Positions 9,554 to 18,621 of a stretch of DNA of 64,000 nucleotides are shown one piece after another. The position numbers were made by a program, and so were the translations under genes. The stretch's first letter is position 1. Every line of letters starts with the position of its first letter. Below the pieces are notes generated by a model. The model did not search any database. It worked only from the letters and a program-made list of their open reading frames with translations, and was not told the DNA's origin. Source of the DNA: Cellvibrionaceae bacterium. GTDB taxonomy: Bacteria > Pseudomonadota > Gammaproteobacteria > Pseudomonadales > Cellvibrionaceae. The DNA is taken from positions 186,001 to 250,000 of the forward strand of contig JAGKWQ010000004.1 of assembly GCA_021151825.1 (NCBI GenBank). The letters run 5' to 3'.

Positions 9554-10774
9554 TTATTTGTGGTGAGGACCGAGGTTAGGAAGCAGTGCAGTGAAAATTC
9601 CCAGTAATGGCAAATAGGCACAGCAATGGAAGACGAAAATAATATCGGTGGCATCTGCCAGGCCACCCAGTGCCGCCGCAGAGATACCACTCAAGCCAAA
9701 ACTCAATCCAAAAAACAATCCGGCAATCAGGCCGACTTTTCCCGGCACCAGCTCTTGTGCGAAAACGACAATTGCCGAAAAGGCTGATGACAAAATCAGG
9801 CCGATGATTACGCTGAATACACCCGTCCAGAATAAATTGCAGTAGGGCAGTAGCAATGTGAAGGGTGCAGCGCCGAGGATCGATACCCAGATCACCAGCT
9901 TGCGGCCGATTTTGTCGCCCAACGGGCCACCGGCAAACGTCCCTATCGCTACCGCCGCGAGAAATATGAACAGGAATAATTGCGCGGATTCTACGGGTTG
10001 ATGGAAACGCTCTATCAAATAGAAGGTGTAGTAGTTGCTGAGGCACGTCATATAGACGAACTTGGAAAATATCAGCAAACCTAAAATGGCTAATGCAGTT
10101 ATCACTTTGTTGCGCGGCAACTGATTTGCCGTTGACGCACGTTTTGCACCGAGCGCGGCATGGGTACGCACAACCCAGCGGCTCACACTGAAGAGCACGA
10201 TAATCCCCAACACTGCAAATACTGTAAACCAGCCGACACTGCTTTGCCCGCGCGGAATAATAATCGCTGCGGCCAGTAATGGCCCCAGTGCAGAGCCGCT
10301 GTTTCCGCCGACTTGAAAAAACGATTGGGCAAATCCAAAACGGCCGCCTGATGCCATACGTGCAACGCGTGAGGCTTCCGGGTGAAAGGTCGATGAACCA
10401 AGACCGACAAATGCAGAGGCAATCAATAAGCCGGCATAACTATCGACTAATGCGAGCATGATTAACCCGACCAGTGTGAACACCATACCAATGGGTAACA
10501 AATAGGGCTTGGGATGTTTATCGGTATAGAGACCAATCGCCGGCTGGAGGATAGATGCGGTTAGCTGGAACACCAGCGTAATCAAACCAATCTGGGTAAA
10601 ACTCAGGCCGTAGCTGGTTTTCAGCATCGGGTAGATGGCGGGCAATATCGCCTGAATCAAGTCGTTCAGGAGATGGACAAAGGCCACCGCGCCCACGACA
10701 GGTAATACCAGTTTGGTTGCGTCAAATTCAGCGGGGGTAAGGGATTGGTTGGGAATGGGCTCCATCTTGCTCAT
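9554..10774 (-). CDS. MFS efflux transporter, fosmidomycin-resistance (Fsr) type
   Basis: The 406-residue protein has about twelve hydrophobic helices and the pattern of Fsr-like major facilitator proteins: an N-terminal HLLNDLIQAILPAIYPMLK segment, the LQPAIGLYTDKHPKP loop between helices 2 and 3 and the STFHPEASRVAR region. It is expected to sit in the inner membrane and export small molecules by proton antiport. A divergent AraC-family gene lies 114 bases away and is the obvious candidate regulator. Substrate cannot be read from sequence; fosmidomycin is only the name-giving substrate of the E. coli homologue. Confidence 0.88.
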   Translation of the reverse strand: MSKMEPIPNQSLTPAEFDATKLVLPVVGAVAFVHLLNDLIQAILPAIYPMLKTSYGLSFTQIGLITLVFQLTASILQPAIGLYTDKHPKPYLLPIGMVFTLVGLIMLALVDSYAGLLIASAFVGLGSSTFHPEASRVARMASGGRFGFAQSFFQVGGNSGSALGPLLAAAIIIPRGQSSVGWFTVFAVLGIIVLFSVSRWVVRTHAALGAKRASTANQLPRNKVITALAILGLLIFSKFVYMTCLSNYYTFYLIERFHQPVESAQLFLFIFLAAVAIGTFAGGPLGDKIGRKLVIWVSILGAAPFTLLLPYCNLFWTGVFSVIIGLILSSAFSAIVVFAQELVPGKVGLIAGLFFGLSFGLSGISAAALGGLADATDIIFVFHCCAYLPLLGIFTALLPNLGPHHK

Positions 10775-10836
10775 GAGGGTGGGTATCTCCGGGGAATAGG
10801 TTCCATGGCAGTATAAAGCTCCAAAATAAACAGAAA

Positions 10837-10862
10837 TGACATAAACTGTCGAATAAGTGACA
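10837..10862. promoter_or_regulatory. Possible AraC-regulator operator between divergent genes
   Basis: The shared upstream region of the MFS and AraC genes contains TGACA at 10837 and at 10858, with TGTC at 10847-10850 forming an inverted repeat with the first copy. Position between divergent promoters fits an operator, but the motif is short and could be chance. Confidence 0.25.
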
Positions 10863-10888
10863 AATTAAAAATTTGATGGAGGCGAAGG

Positions 10889-11677
10889 ATGAGTATCGTT
10901 AATCAACGCAGCCCGGAAGAGTTGCAGCATGTGCCGCGCCCCATTGTGGCCTGGAGCGGGCATTACGCGAACGGCGACGAAATTCCGTCACATACTCATC
11001 CGCGCGCGCAATTACTTTATGCGGTCGAAGGCGTCATGCGAGTGATTACACCGAATAGCGTTTGGACGATTCCCTCGCACCGCGCATTGTGGGTGCCGCC
11101 CAATGTGGAGCATCACTCGTTCATGATGAGTGATCTGGAGATGCGCACTTTGTTTGTCAGCGCCGATATTCCGCTATCGCCTGGCAAAGAGTGCCGTGCC
11201 ATTTCGGTGTCGGGATTGTTGCGCGAATTGATTTTGGGATTATTGGAAGAGCCGGCGGAATACCCGATTCCCGGGCGCGGTGAGCATCTGGTGGCGTTGA
11301 TTCTGAGCGAGATTGATCGCGCGGCAACGCAGGCGGTGCAAGTTCCCTGGCCGCAGGATCGACGGTTGCAAACGGTTTGCCATCTATTGATGAATACACC
11401 CGGTGTTAACCGCACGATTGAAGAGTTGGCGGAGCTGGCCGGTGCCAGTGCGCGCACGTTGATCCGGTTATTTCCCAAAGAAACCGGCATGAAATATCGC
11501 CAATGGGTGCAACAGGTCCAACTCGCAGAAGCCTTGTGCAGGTTGGGGCGTGGCGAAAATATCGCACGTATTTCCGATGCACTGGGCTATGCCAACCCCA
11601 GCGCTTTTTCGGCGATGTTTAAACGCACATTCGGGGTAGCTCCCAATCAGTATTTGCACAGCGGCAATGAGCGATAG
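10889..11677 (+). CDS. AraC-family regulator with cupin domain, divergent to the MFS pump
   Basis: Residues 1-135 of this 262-residue protein form a cupin-like sensor region with HTHPRAQLLYAVEG and PNVEHHSF, and residues 155-258 form the AraC DNA-binding domain (TIEELAELAGASARTLIRLF and ARISDALGYANPSAFSAMFKRTFG). This arrangement resembles NimR-type regulators that control an adjacent divergent MFS exporter, which is exactly the layout here. A GGAGG ribosome site precedes the ATG. Regulation of the Fsr-like gene is inference from gene order. Confidence 0.9.
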   Translation: MSIVNQRSPEELQHVPRPIVAWSGHYANGDEIPSHTHPRAQLLYAVEGVMRVITPNSVWTIPSHRALWVPPNVEHHSFMMSDLEMRTLFVSADIPLSPGKECRAISVSGLLRELILGLLEEPAEYPIPGRGEHLVALILSEIDRAATQAVQVPWPQDRRLQTVCHLLMNTPGVNRTIEELAELAGASARTLIRLFPKETGMKYRQWVQQVQLAEALCRLGRGENIARISDALGYANPSAFSAMFKRTFGVAPNQYLHSGNER

Positions 11678-11686
11678 TGAGTTTAT

Positions 11687-11956
11687 TTAGTTGAGGTTTT
11701 TATCGCCCTGGAAATAGCGTGGATTTTCTTTCAGTGGAGTTAATAAAGCTTCCAGGCCATTCAAGCGGATTTCATACATCAGGCCCAATAAGTTGCCGAG
11801 TTTTCCTTTGGGGAATCCTTCGCGCGCCATCCACATTAGATAATGTTCGGGAATATCGGCGATCACATGGCCCGCATATTTGCCGTAAGGCATGGGCGTG
11901 GTAACCAATTCTTTAAGTAGTAGCGGATCAAACGGAAATTTGTCCACATCAACCAC
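11687..11956 (-). CDS. DUF3820 family protein
   Basis: This is a small soluble protein of 89 residues. The core MPYGKYAGHVIADIPEHYL, then FPKGKLGNLLGLMYEIRLNG, is the signature of the DUF3820 family (annotated in databases as a putative quorum-sensing-regulated virulence factor). Its start codon overlaps the end of yciH by 8 bases, so translation is probably coupled. The biochemical role is unknown. The name reflects family recognition by motif, not a search. Confidence 0.8.
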   Translation of the reverse strand: MVDVDKFPFDPLLLKELVTTPMPYGKYAGHVIADIPEHYLMWMAREGFPKGKLGNLLGLMYEIRLNGLEALLTPLKENPRYFQGDKNLN

Positions 11957-12278
11957 CTGCGAGTTTTACAGTGAAGCCGCGTTTTTCCAATTCCGCTTTC
12001 AATTTATCGCGCTGGTCGCCCTGGATTTCAATCACGCCATCTTTTACCGAACCGCCAACACCGCAAAGCACTTTCAAGGCTTTGGCGAGATCTTTTAATT
12101 TGGCTTCATCCAACGGTACACCGGTAACAGTGGTCACGCCTTTACCATTGCGCCCGGCGGTTTCACGACGAATACGCACAATGCCATCGCCTTGCGGAAT
12201 TGTGGCCGCCGGTTTTTCTTCTTTAATCCGGCCTGTGTCTGTGGAGTAAACAAGGCGGGAGTTTTTTTCTTTGCTCAT
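11949..12278 (-). CDS. yciH: YciH, SUI1/eIF1-family translation factor homologue
   Basis: The 109-residue protein carries the bacterial YciH signature: an N-terminal LVYSTDTGRI, then VRIRRETAGRNGKGVTTVTG, and the SUI1 core LKDLAKALKVLCGVGGSVKDG ending in IEIQGDQRDKL. It is homologous to eukaryotic eIF1 and is thought to influence start-site selection or stress translation in bacteria. A longer ORF from 12437 is not used: the family begins at this ATG. It overlaps the DUF3820 gene and diverges from the hydrolase gene at 12361. Confidence 0.93.
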   Translation of the reverse strand: MSKEKNSRLVYSTDTGRIKEEKPAATIPQGDGIVRIRRETAGRNGKGVTTVTGVPLDEAKLKDLAKALKVLCGVGGSVKDGVIEIQGDQRDKLKAELEKRGFTVKLAGG

Positions 12279-12360
12279 GATGTGATCTCTTGCGAATGCA
12301 TGGCTAATTCTACCTGTCGAGGCTGTTAGAATGCCACGTACTAAATTGCAGGAATCGGTT

Positions 12361-13560
12361 ATGACAATTGAAATAAAAGGCCAATGGTCGCCCAAATGGC
12401 AACCGTTAGTAGACGCCTTTGCAGCCAACTTTTCCATGGGGGAGGTCGGGGCGGGAGTGGCATTGCATTATCGCGGCGAGCTGGTGGTGAATATCTGGGC
12501 TGGCCAGCGCAGCAATAAATTGGCAGGTATTGATCTGCGTGAATGGGATGAGCAGACACTGGTGAATATTTTTTCGGCCGGCAAAGGGTTGATAGCAATT
12601 TGTGTTTTGCAATTGATTGCTGAGGGAAAGTTAGCGCTGGATGAACCCGTCGCCACACTCTGGCCTGAATTTGCGCAAGCGGATAAAGGCACAGTTACGT
12701 TGCGTCAATTGTTGTGTCATCGCGCTGGTTTATCGGCGTTTCATCAACATATCGCTAATGAGCAAATATTTGATTGGCAAGCTATGACAGCGGCAGTTGC
12801 TGCTGAATCACCCTGGTGGATTCCCGGTACCGCCCAAGGTTATGCACCGTTTATGTTTGGCTGGACGCTCGGTGAACTTATCAAACGTGCGAGTGGCTAT
12901 GCGAGTGTGAATGATTATTTCCAGGCGAAAGTAGCCGGACCTTTGGGGGTGAATTGCCATTTCGGTGTGCCTGATGCATTGCTCGATACTATTGCTGATA
13001 CCGGCCCGCTAAAGCGCCCCGCCGGTTTGCCGAATTTCTCTACCGGTGCTGATAGCATCGCCCTGGGGAAAATTATGAAGGCTGATCCGCGCGGTGTAAC
13101 CAATCGCGCATTTTCCAATCCCATTAGCCTGATGACTGCAACCAATTCGCGCGAATGGCGGCAAGCGCAAATCCCGGCGGCCAATGCCCATGCCGATGTA
13201 CGCGCACTCGCCACTATTTTCGGCAAGCTCGCCAGCGCCAGCGATTTATTGGATAAATCCTTTCTGCCACTTTGCTGGCAAGAGCAAACGTTTGAACAGG
13301 ATCAAACCCTGGGTTTGCCATTGCGTTTCAGCCACGGATTTATGTTATCCCAACACCAACGCGCGGATTGCCGTTATGGTCGCGGTGAGCGTGCTTTTGG
13401 ACATCCTGGTGCAGGTGGTTGTGTGGCATTTGCCGATCCGGATTTTGAAGTGGGTTTTGGTTATGTCACCCATCGCATGGGGCAGGGCTTATTAATTGAT
13501 GAACGCGCTGTGCGTTTGATTGATGCCGCTTACGCAATTCTGGAGCAACACCATGACTGA
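12361..13560 (+). CDS. Serine hydrolase, EstB-like beta-lactamase family
   Basis: The 399-residue cytoplasmic-looking protein has no signal peptide. It has the beta-lactamase-like esterase fold: SxxK is SAGK in NIFSAGKGLIA, the second motif Tyr lies in GYAPFMFGWTLGELI, and the C-terminal FGHPGAGGCVAFADP takes the place of the KTG box. Such proteins are mostly short-chain esterases. The ATG at 12361 is chosen over 12331 because AGGAA lies 6 bases upstream. Its stop overlaps the slyX start by 8 bases, so the two are translationally coupled. Confidence 0.87.
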   Translation: MTIEIKGQWSPKWQPLVDAFAANFSMGEVGAGVALHYRGELVVNIWAGQRSNKLAGIDLREWDEQTLVNIFSAGKGLIAICVLQLIAEGKLALDEPVATLWPEFAQADKGTVTLRQLLCHRAGLSAFHQHIANEQIFDWQAMTAAVAAESPWWIPGTAQGYAPFMFGWTLGELIKRASGYASVNDYFQAKVAGPLGVNCHFGVPDALLDTIADTGPLKRPAGLPNFSTGADSIALGKIMKADPRGVTNRAFSNPISLMTATNSREWRQAQIPAANAHADVRALATIFGKLASASDLLDKSFLPLCWQEQTFEQDQTLGLPLRFSHGFMLSQHQRADCRYGRGERAFGHPGAGGCVAFADPDFEVGFGYVTHRMGQGLLIDERAVRLIDAAYAILEQHHD

Positions 13561-13771
13561 TCTTCAAGAACAATTAATCGATTTACAAACGCGGGTTGCT
13601 TATCAGGAAGATACCCTTGAACAATTGAATCAGGTAATTACGCAACAAGATGCTGATATCGCCCAACTCAAACAACAGATTCGCATTCTTGCACAACGCT
13701 TGGAAGATTCGTTGCGCACCCAAGGGCAGGAAGGTGAGTTAATTCAAGATGAAAGGCCGCCGCATTACTGA
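13553..13771 (+). CDS. slyX: SlyX family protein
   Basis: This is a 72-residue coiled-coil protein with the SlyX pattern: LQEQLIDLQTRVAYQEDTLE, heptads through the middle and the conserved C-terminal ending RPPHY. The function of SlyX is not established. The ATG at 13553 lies inside the end of the esterase gene, with GGAG 8 bases upstream. The downstream noncoding DNA holds a short hairpin (TCGCCA/TGGCGA at 13807-13824) without a T run. Confidence 0.93.
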   Translation: MTDLQEQLIDLQTRVAYQEDTLEQLNQVITQQDADIAQLKQQIRILAQRLEDSLRTQGQEGELIQDERPPHY

Positions 13772-13847
13772 CAGTTTTTGTTGACAAAAAACATCAAATT
13801 TTACTCTCGCCAAAAAAATGGCGAACAGTAAAAATAAAACGGCGCAC

Positions 13848-13879
13848 TAGTTCACACTAATAATAATTAATGTGAACTA
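13848..13879. promoter_or_regulatory. Perfect 9-bp dyad upstream of the GGDEF-EAL gene
   Basis: TAGTTCACA (13848-13856) and TGTGAACTA (13871-13879) are perfect inverted repeats separated by 14 AT-rich bases, about 115 bases before the diguanylate cyclase/phosphodiesterase gene. There is no T run, so an operator for a dimeric regulator is more likely than a terminator. The regulator is unknown. Confidence 0.45.
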
Positions 13880-13992
13880 ATACCCGTTATCGGCTTGCCC
13901 TAAAAATTCTTGGCTACACTTTGGTCTGAAAAACATTTTCTTAATCCATATTTGTTGTCGTAGCACGTTTGAAACAGGGCCAGCTTATTTCT

Positions 13993-16560
13993 ATGCAGCA
14001 ATCCAATTCATCGGGTGATCCAACCTCAGAGTTACCGGGTGATCTTGTTCTGGACAGCGTACTGGACTCGTCCAATGTCGCTCCCTGGAGTATGGAAGCG
14101 ATTAGCGGTGAATTATTTATTACCCCCGAGTTGCTGGCTGCTGCAACACCAAATCCCCCTTCGTTGAATCGTTTGACTGATTTACTGCAATTGTTACCTG
14201 CCGCCGACAAATATTTATTTATGCAATCGTTCAACGCTGATCCCTATGATCAGGACTACGAACGTTTACGTTCCTGTAATTTGCGTTTGGTGGGTTTGCC
14301 CGGCGAACCGCATTTACGTTTTGTCGCACGCTTGCAGCCAGCGCATGATGACGGTGCGCGTTATTTTCACGGCGTGGTGGTCAGCGCGCGCCATTTGCTG
14401 GCGCAACAGGGTGATCAATATGCGTTGAAGTTTTTATCCGGATTATTTGCGGAAAGCCCGATTCCCAGTTTGATCACCGATAAGCAAGGTGTGATATTGA
14501 ATATGAATCAGGCGCTGGAGCGAATGTTCCATTTAAACCATCGTCAGGCCGAAATGGCGGCGGGTTATTATTCTATCTTGCGTGATAAACGCGTCAGTCG
14601 TGATCCTGAATTGCTGGAGTCTATCCTGCAAGTCTATGAGCAAGGCAAAGTTCAGACGATAGAAACCAATTATTTGTTGGGCAATATTCATCGTAGCCGT
14701 TTTGTTAACAACAAAAATTTATTTTTCCGCGCAAGTTTTTTGCCTATTCGCGATTATAAAGGTGAGATCGAGCGAGTATTGATTCAGCTGCAGGATTTAT
14801 CGCGCGAGAAAAGCGCGCGCGATGCGTTGCAGGAAAGTGAAGCGAGCTATAAAGCATTTATCACGCACAGTTCCGAAGCGATCTGGTGCTATGAAATGCA
14901 ACCAGCGATTGCGATCACTAAAGACATAGAAACCCAATCACGGCAAATTGCCAATAATGCACGTTTAGTTGAGGCGAATAAAGTATTACTCGGCATGCTT
15001 GGTGTAGAGTCTCTCGATGATATTCTCGGTATGGGGTTGATAGACAGCGGTTCACGCAATTACGTATTTGATATCGATTTTTTTGTTAAAAATAATTATC
15101 AGATGATCGATCACGATATAGTGCGGGAAGACAATCGTGGTAAACAGTACTTCTTCCAGATTTGTTGTACTGGTATTGTTGAAGAAGGCTATTTGAAACG
15201 GGTATGGGGCACGACTAAAGATATTACCGCACGCAAGCGCTACGAAGATAAACTACGTTATCAATCCCAGCATGATTCACTTACATCACTACCCAATCGC
15301 AATAAACTTTATATGGATATGGAAACGTGTTTTGAAAAACGCAGCGCTGAACAAATTAGCGCGCTGTTGCTAATCGATCTGGATCGTTTTAAAGAAATTA
15401 ACGATACGCTTGGGCACAACGTCGGCGATCATTTATTAAAATTAATTGGTCCGCGGTTGGCCAATGAAATGTCTGAGGTTCCGGGTACGGTAGCGCGTCT
15501 GGGTGGGGACGAATTCGCAGTATTTTTACCGCGCATTCGCAGTACGCACCAGGCGGTTGTTTTTGGTCATCGTTTATTGGATGCGTTGTCGCAGGAATTT
15601 GATCTGGATGGATTTACAACGCAAGTAAGTGCGAGTATTGGTATCGCAATTAGCCCGCAGCAAGCGCAGGATCATCACGAATTAATGCGTTATGCCGACA
15701 TCGCTATGTATTATGCCAAAAGCCAGATGCTTGGCTTATCTATTTACAGCCCGGAGTATGATCCTCATTCAACAAAACGTTTGGCTATCGTCAGTGAGTT
15801 GGGGCGTGCAATTCGCGAAAACCAATTGTGTTTGTATTATCAACCAAAGGTGCTGCTGAATGAGAAACGGTGTTACGGTTTTGAGGCGCTCATTCGCTGG
15901 ATGCACCCGGAATTAGGGTTTGTGCCACCCAATGATTTTATTCCAATCGCTGAATTAACCAGTGTCATTCATCAATTAACAGCTTGGGTGTTGGAGCGCG
16001 CTATTGAACAATGCCGGCGCTGGCAAGATCAGGGAATGTTGCTGAGTGTTGCAGTGAATTTGTCGGCGCGTAATTTAATGGATGACAATATTCCGAAATT
16101 GGTAGATCGATTATTAAAAAAATATCAATTGCAACCAACACGGCTGGAATTGGAAATTACGGAAAGTTCCATCATGACTGACCCCTCCCGCGCATTGCGC
16201 AATCTGGATGCCTTGCATGCTTTGGGGGTGCATCTGGCAATCGACGATTTTGGGACTGGTTACTCCTCGCTGGCTTATCTCAAACGTTTACCGGTGCAAA
16301 CATTAAAAATCGATAATTCATTTGTACGAAATATGATGGATGATTTGCAGGATGAATTGATTGTTAATTCAACCATTCACCTTGCCCACAATATGGGACT
16401 AACCGTTGTTGCTGAGGGCGTAGAAAATGAAGCATTGCTAACGCGCCTCACGGAAATGGGGTGCGATGAAGCGCAAGGATATTTTATCGGGCGGCCAATG
16501 GCGGTGGTAAATGCAGATGAGTGGATTGTTGAATCAGGCTGGATTAAACAGCCGCAATAA
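13993..16560 (+). CDS. PAS-PAS-GGDEF-EAL cyclic-di-GMP signalling protein
   Basis: The protein has about 855 residues and no membrane helices. An N-terminal region of about 130 residues is followed by two PAS-like domains (the first starting near FAESPIPSLITDKQGVILNM, the second near ALQESEASYKAFITHSSEAI), a GGDEF domain (LDRFKEINDTLGHNVGDHL and RLGGDEF) and an EAL domain (FEALIRW, LEITESSIM, DDFGTGYSSLAYL). Both catalytic signatures are intact, so it may make and degrade cyclic-di-GMP; an RxxD inhibitory site before GGDEF is not seen. The start is uncertain: a TTG at 13969 is in frame, but the ATG at 13993 is preferred. A dyad lies upstream. Confidence 0.93.
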   Translation: MQQSNSSGDPTSELPGDLVLDSVLDSSNVAPWSMEAISGELFITPELLAAATPNPPSLNRLTDLLQLLPAADKYLFMQSFNADPYDQDYERLRSCNLRLVGLPGEPHLRFVARLQPAHDDGARYFHGVVVSARHLLAQQGDQYALKFLSGLFAESPIPSLITDKQGVILNMNQALERMFHLNHRQAEMAAGYYSILRDKRVSRDPELLESILQVYEQGKVQTIETNYLLGNIHRSRFVNNKNLFFRASFLPIRDYKGEIERVLIQLQDLSREKSARDALQESEASYKAFITHSSEAIWCYEMQPAIAITKDIETQSRQIANNARLVEANKVLLGMLGVESLDDILGMGLIDSGSRNYVFDIDFFVKNNYQMIDHDIVREDNRGKQYFFQICCTGIVEEGYLKRVWGTTKDITARKRYEDKLRYQSQHDSLTSLPNRNKLYMDMETCFEKRSAEQISALLLIDLDRFKEINDTLGHNVGDHLLKLIGPRLANEMSEVPGTVARLGGDEFAVFLPRIRSTHQAVVFGHRLLDALSQEFDLDGFTTQVSASIGIAISPQQAQDHHELMRYADIAMYYAKSQMLGLSIYSPEYDPHSTKRLAIVSELGRAIRENQLCLYYQPKVLLNEKRCYGFEALIRWMHPELGFVPPNDFIPIAELTSVIHQLTAWVLERAIEQCRRWQDQGMLLSVAVNLSARNLMDDNIPKLVDRLLKKYQLQPTRLELEITESSIMTDPSRALRNLDALHALGVHLAIDDFGTGYSSLAYLKRLPVQTLKIDNSFVRNMMDDLQDELIVNSTIHLAHNMGLTVVAEGVENEALLTRLTEMGCDEAQGYFIGRPMAVVNADEWIVESGWIKQPQ

Positions 16561-16595
16561 ATTGCAGTACTGCGGCTATCGAAAGTGTTGAATTT

Positions 16596-18158
16596 TTAAA
16601 AACCGTTATTCTGTAATTGCGCTTCTACATATTTGAGGCGCTCTTCAATCAGTGCAGTGCGATAAGCGTTGTCTTTGGTTAATTTCAAGGCGTTGCGCAA
16701 CTGGATTTGAGCGCGGTCATAAACACCGTTCAAAATAAAGTATTCAGCGCGCGCTTCATGCACGCCTAAAATGTTGCCAGCCAATCCATTCACTTCTGCT
16801 AATAAATACCACACGTAATCATCGTTGCTGCGCTTGCGCGAATAAAGGTCTAATATTTCCGCGCATTGTTTGTAAAGTCCTGCCTTCATCAATGCTTCCG
16901 CATGGCGAACAATTAACGGATAACTATTGGGATATTTATTGAGTTGTGTCTCCAGGATTTCCAATGCTGATTTGTAGCGCTCGGCGGCGATTTCGATATC
17001 GGCCCGCATAATTTGGTAAGTCACTCGATCAGGATCTTTTTCGAGCAACGGCGCTAATGCTTCACGCGCAGGGCCAAATTGGCTGGATTTGGTTAATGCC
17101 AGCGCCCATCCGTAACGGCTTGCATCGGGAGAAAGGCTTTCTTTGTCCAGTTCGCTTTTGAACATCCGTGCAGCAATTTGTGGTGTTTCTTCTGCTTCTA
17201 CGCGCACACGGCTGCGCATTAATTGGTATTCGAGATCATCAATAGCAGGCTTGCGTGGATACTGCTGGGCACGGTTGCGTGCATCGGCAACACGGGTTTC
17301 ACTAACCGGGTGGGTTAATAGATATTCCGGCGGGCGGCGATTAAGGCGATTGGCGCGTACCATTTCCTCAAACATATCGGCCGCTGCATGGGGATCAAGC
17401 CCTGCTTCTACCATTGTTTGCATACCGATGCGGTCAGCTTCCTGCTCGTTCTGGCGGCTAAACGCAAGGGATGCTTGTTGTGCAGCGGCCTGGGTGCCCA
17501 TGATTGCCGCAACACCTGCATCGCTATTGCTGTTGGCGGCCAGAACCAGGCCGGCCAGCATTCCCGCCAGCATTGGCACCATCATATTCTTTTGCTGCTC
17601 AAGGCGGCGGGCATAATGGCGTTGGCTAAGGTGACCCATTTCATGGGCAAGTACAGCGGCCAACTGGTTTTCGCTTTTGGCGTAATTCAGCAAACCGGTA
17701 TGAACACCAATAATATTGCCGGGTACCGCAAACGCGTTGAGCGTGTTATTTTCGACGACCACCAGATCAATACGTTTTTCGCTCAGTTGGCTGTACGGGA
17801 TCAAGCGAGTAAACAATTGCTCCAAATAGTTGATGATTAGTGGGTCCGAGGACGTAGGGACCTGGCTGCGGTAAGCACGCAACCAGCGCTGTCCCAGAAT
17901 TTTTTCCTGCACCGGTGAAATGGTGATTGAGCTGCTATCGCCCAGATCTGGTAGCTCCACTTCTGCGTGACTTGCCGGGGCAAACGCAAGCCCGCACATG
18001 ACCATCAATGCCACGCCCATGGGCTGCAATATTTGCCGGCACAGTGATTGAAATGAGAAATAAAAAGGGAGCAAGGGGCGATTCACTAGCCTGGACACGG
18101 AAGGGCGGACTCCTGATATGACTGGCCTACAAGGGATAGGACACAAAAAATTCGGCAT
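16596..18158 (-). CDS. M48 family periplasmic metalloprotease with TPR domain (BepA-like)
   Basis: The protein has 520 residues. After an N-terminal extension, a signal segment (about residues 47-66, ending ASHA) leads into a zinc peptidase with HEMGH (HExxH) and the downstream EQEADRIG Glu ligand, then helical TPR-like repeats to the C-terminus. This matches the BepA/YfgC group, which acts in the periplasm as chaperone and protease during LptD and outer-membrane protein assembly. The ATG at 18158 has an AAGG ribosome site; an internal ATG at 18020 would give a cleaner signal peptide. It is divergent from the tusA-like gene. Confidence 0.9.
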   Translation of the reverse strand: MPNFLCPIPCRPVISGVRPSVSRLVNRPLLPFYFSFQSLCRQILQPMGVALMVMCGLAFAPASHAEVELPDLGDSSSITISPVQEKILGQRWLRAYRSQVPTSSDPLIINYLEQLFTRLIPYSQLSEKRIDLVVVENNTLNAFAVPGNIIGVHTGLLNYAKSENQLAAVLAHEMGHLSQRHYARRLEQQKNMMVPMLAGMLAGLVLAANSNSDAGVAAIMGTQAAAQQASLAFSRQNEQEADRIGMQTMVEAGLDPHAAADMFEEMVRANRLNRRPPEYLLTHPVSETRVADARNRAQQYPRKPAIDDLEYQLMRSRVRVEAEETPQIAARMFKSELDKESLSPDASRYGWALALTKSSQFGPAREALAPLLEKDPDRVTYQIMRADIEIAAERYKSALEILETQLNKYPNSYPLIVRHAEALMKAGLYKQCAEILDLYSRKRSNDDYVWYLLAEVNGLAGNILGVHEARAEYFILNGVYDRAQIQLRNALKLTKDNAYRTALIEERLKYVEAQLQNNGF

Positions 18159-18291
18159 AACTCTAGCCTTTTTGACGCGTAAAGACTAGGTTAGCAACCT
18201 TTTGAGACCTTTTTCCGTCACGCTGGTTCGCTAGTTGGCACAAAAAGTCTGGTTTATTCCTCGAATCAGAGTGGCATGCAGGTAGAAGACT

Positions 18292-18576
18292 ATGACCAAT
18301 GGGGTGATTGACTGCTTTACCCATCCGGTAACAGCGGAAGTTAATGCTTATGGTTTGCGCTGCCCCTTGCCCCTATTGAAAGCCAAGCAGGCATTAAGGG
18401 ATCTGGCTGTTGGTGACGTGCTGCGGGTGTTGGCGACTGATGCCGGTTCGGTGCGGGATTTTCAAGCCTTTGCCAATATCAGTGGTCATGAGCTGATTGG
18501 GTCTCTTGAACGAGAAGGTGCCTTTTGTTATTTGTTGAAAAAGGCCGATTCCGCAAATTCCGCTACTGGTAAATAA
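18292..18576 (+). CDS. TusA-family sulfurtransferase
   Basis: This small cytoplasmic protein of 94 residues has the TusA signature GLRCPLPLLKAKQAL, with the persulfide-carrying Cys in the CPxP motif, followed by the ferredoxin-like fold pattern including VLATDAGSVRDFQAFA. TusA-family proteins carry sulfur for tRNA thiolation or other sulfur traffic. Here it sits directly upstream of the M16 protease gene (45 bases) and may be co-transcribed with it. Whether it is the tRNA-modifying TusA or a paralogue cannot be told. Confidence 0.88.
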   Translation: MTNGVIDCFTHPVTAEVNAYGLRCPLPLLKAKQALRDLAVGDVLRVLATDAGSVRDFQAFANISGHELIGSLEREGAFCYLLKKADSANSATGK

Positions 18577-18621
18577 TCATCGCTGCAGTTGCAGATTATT
18601 TGATGTGTAAGTGAGTGTGTT

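Noticed and set aside
14246..14428. Short ORFs on both strands within large genes
   Set aside because: They lie in other frames of well-supported genes and have no ribosome site or family pattern.
18235..18265. TGGCAC sequence before the tusA-like gene as a sigma-54 promoter
   Set aside because: There is no GC at the required 10-base distance.
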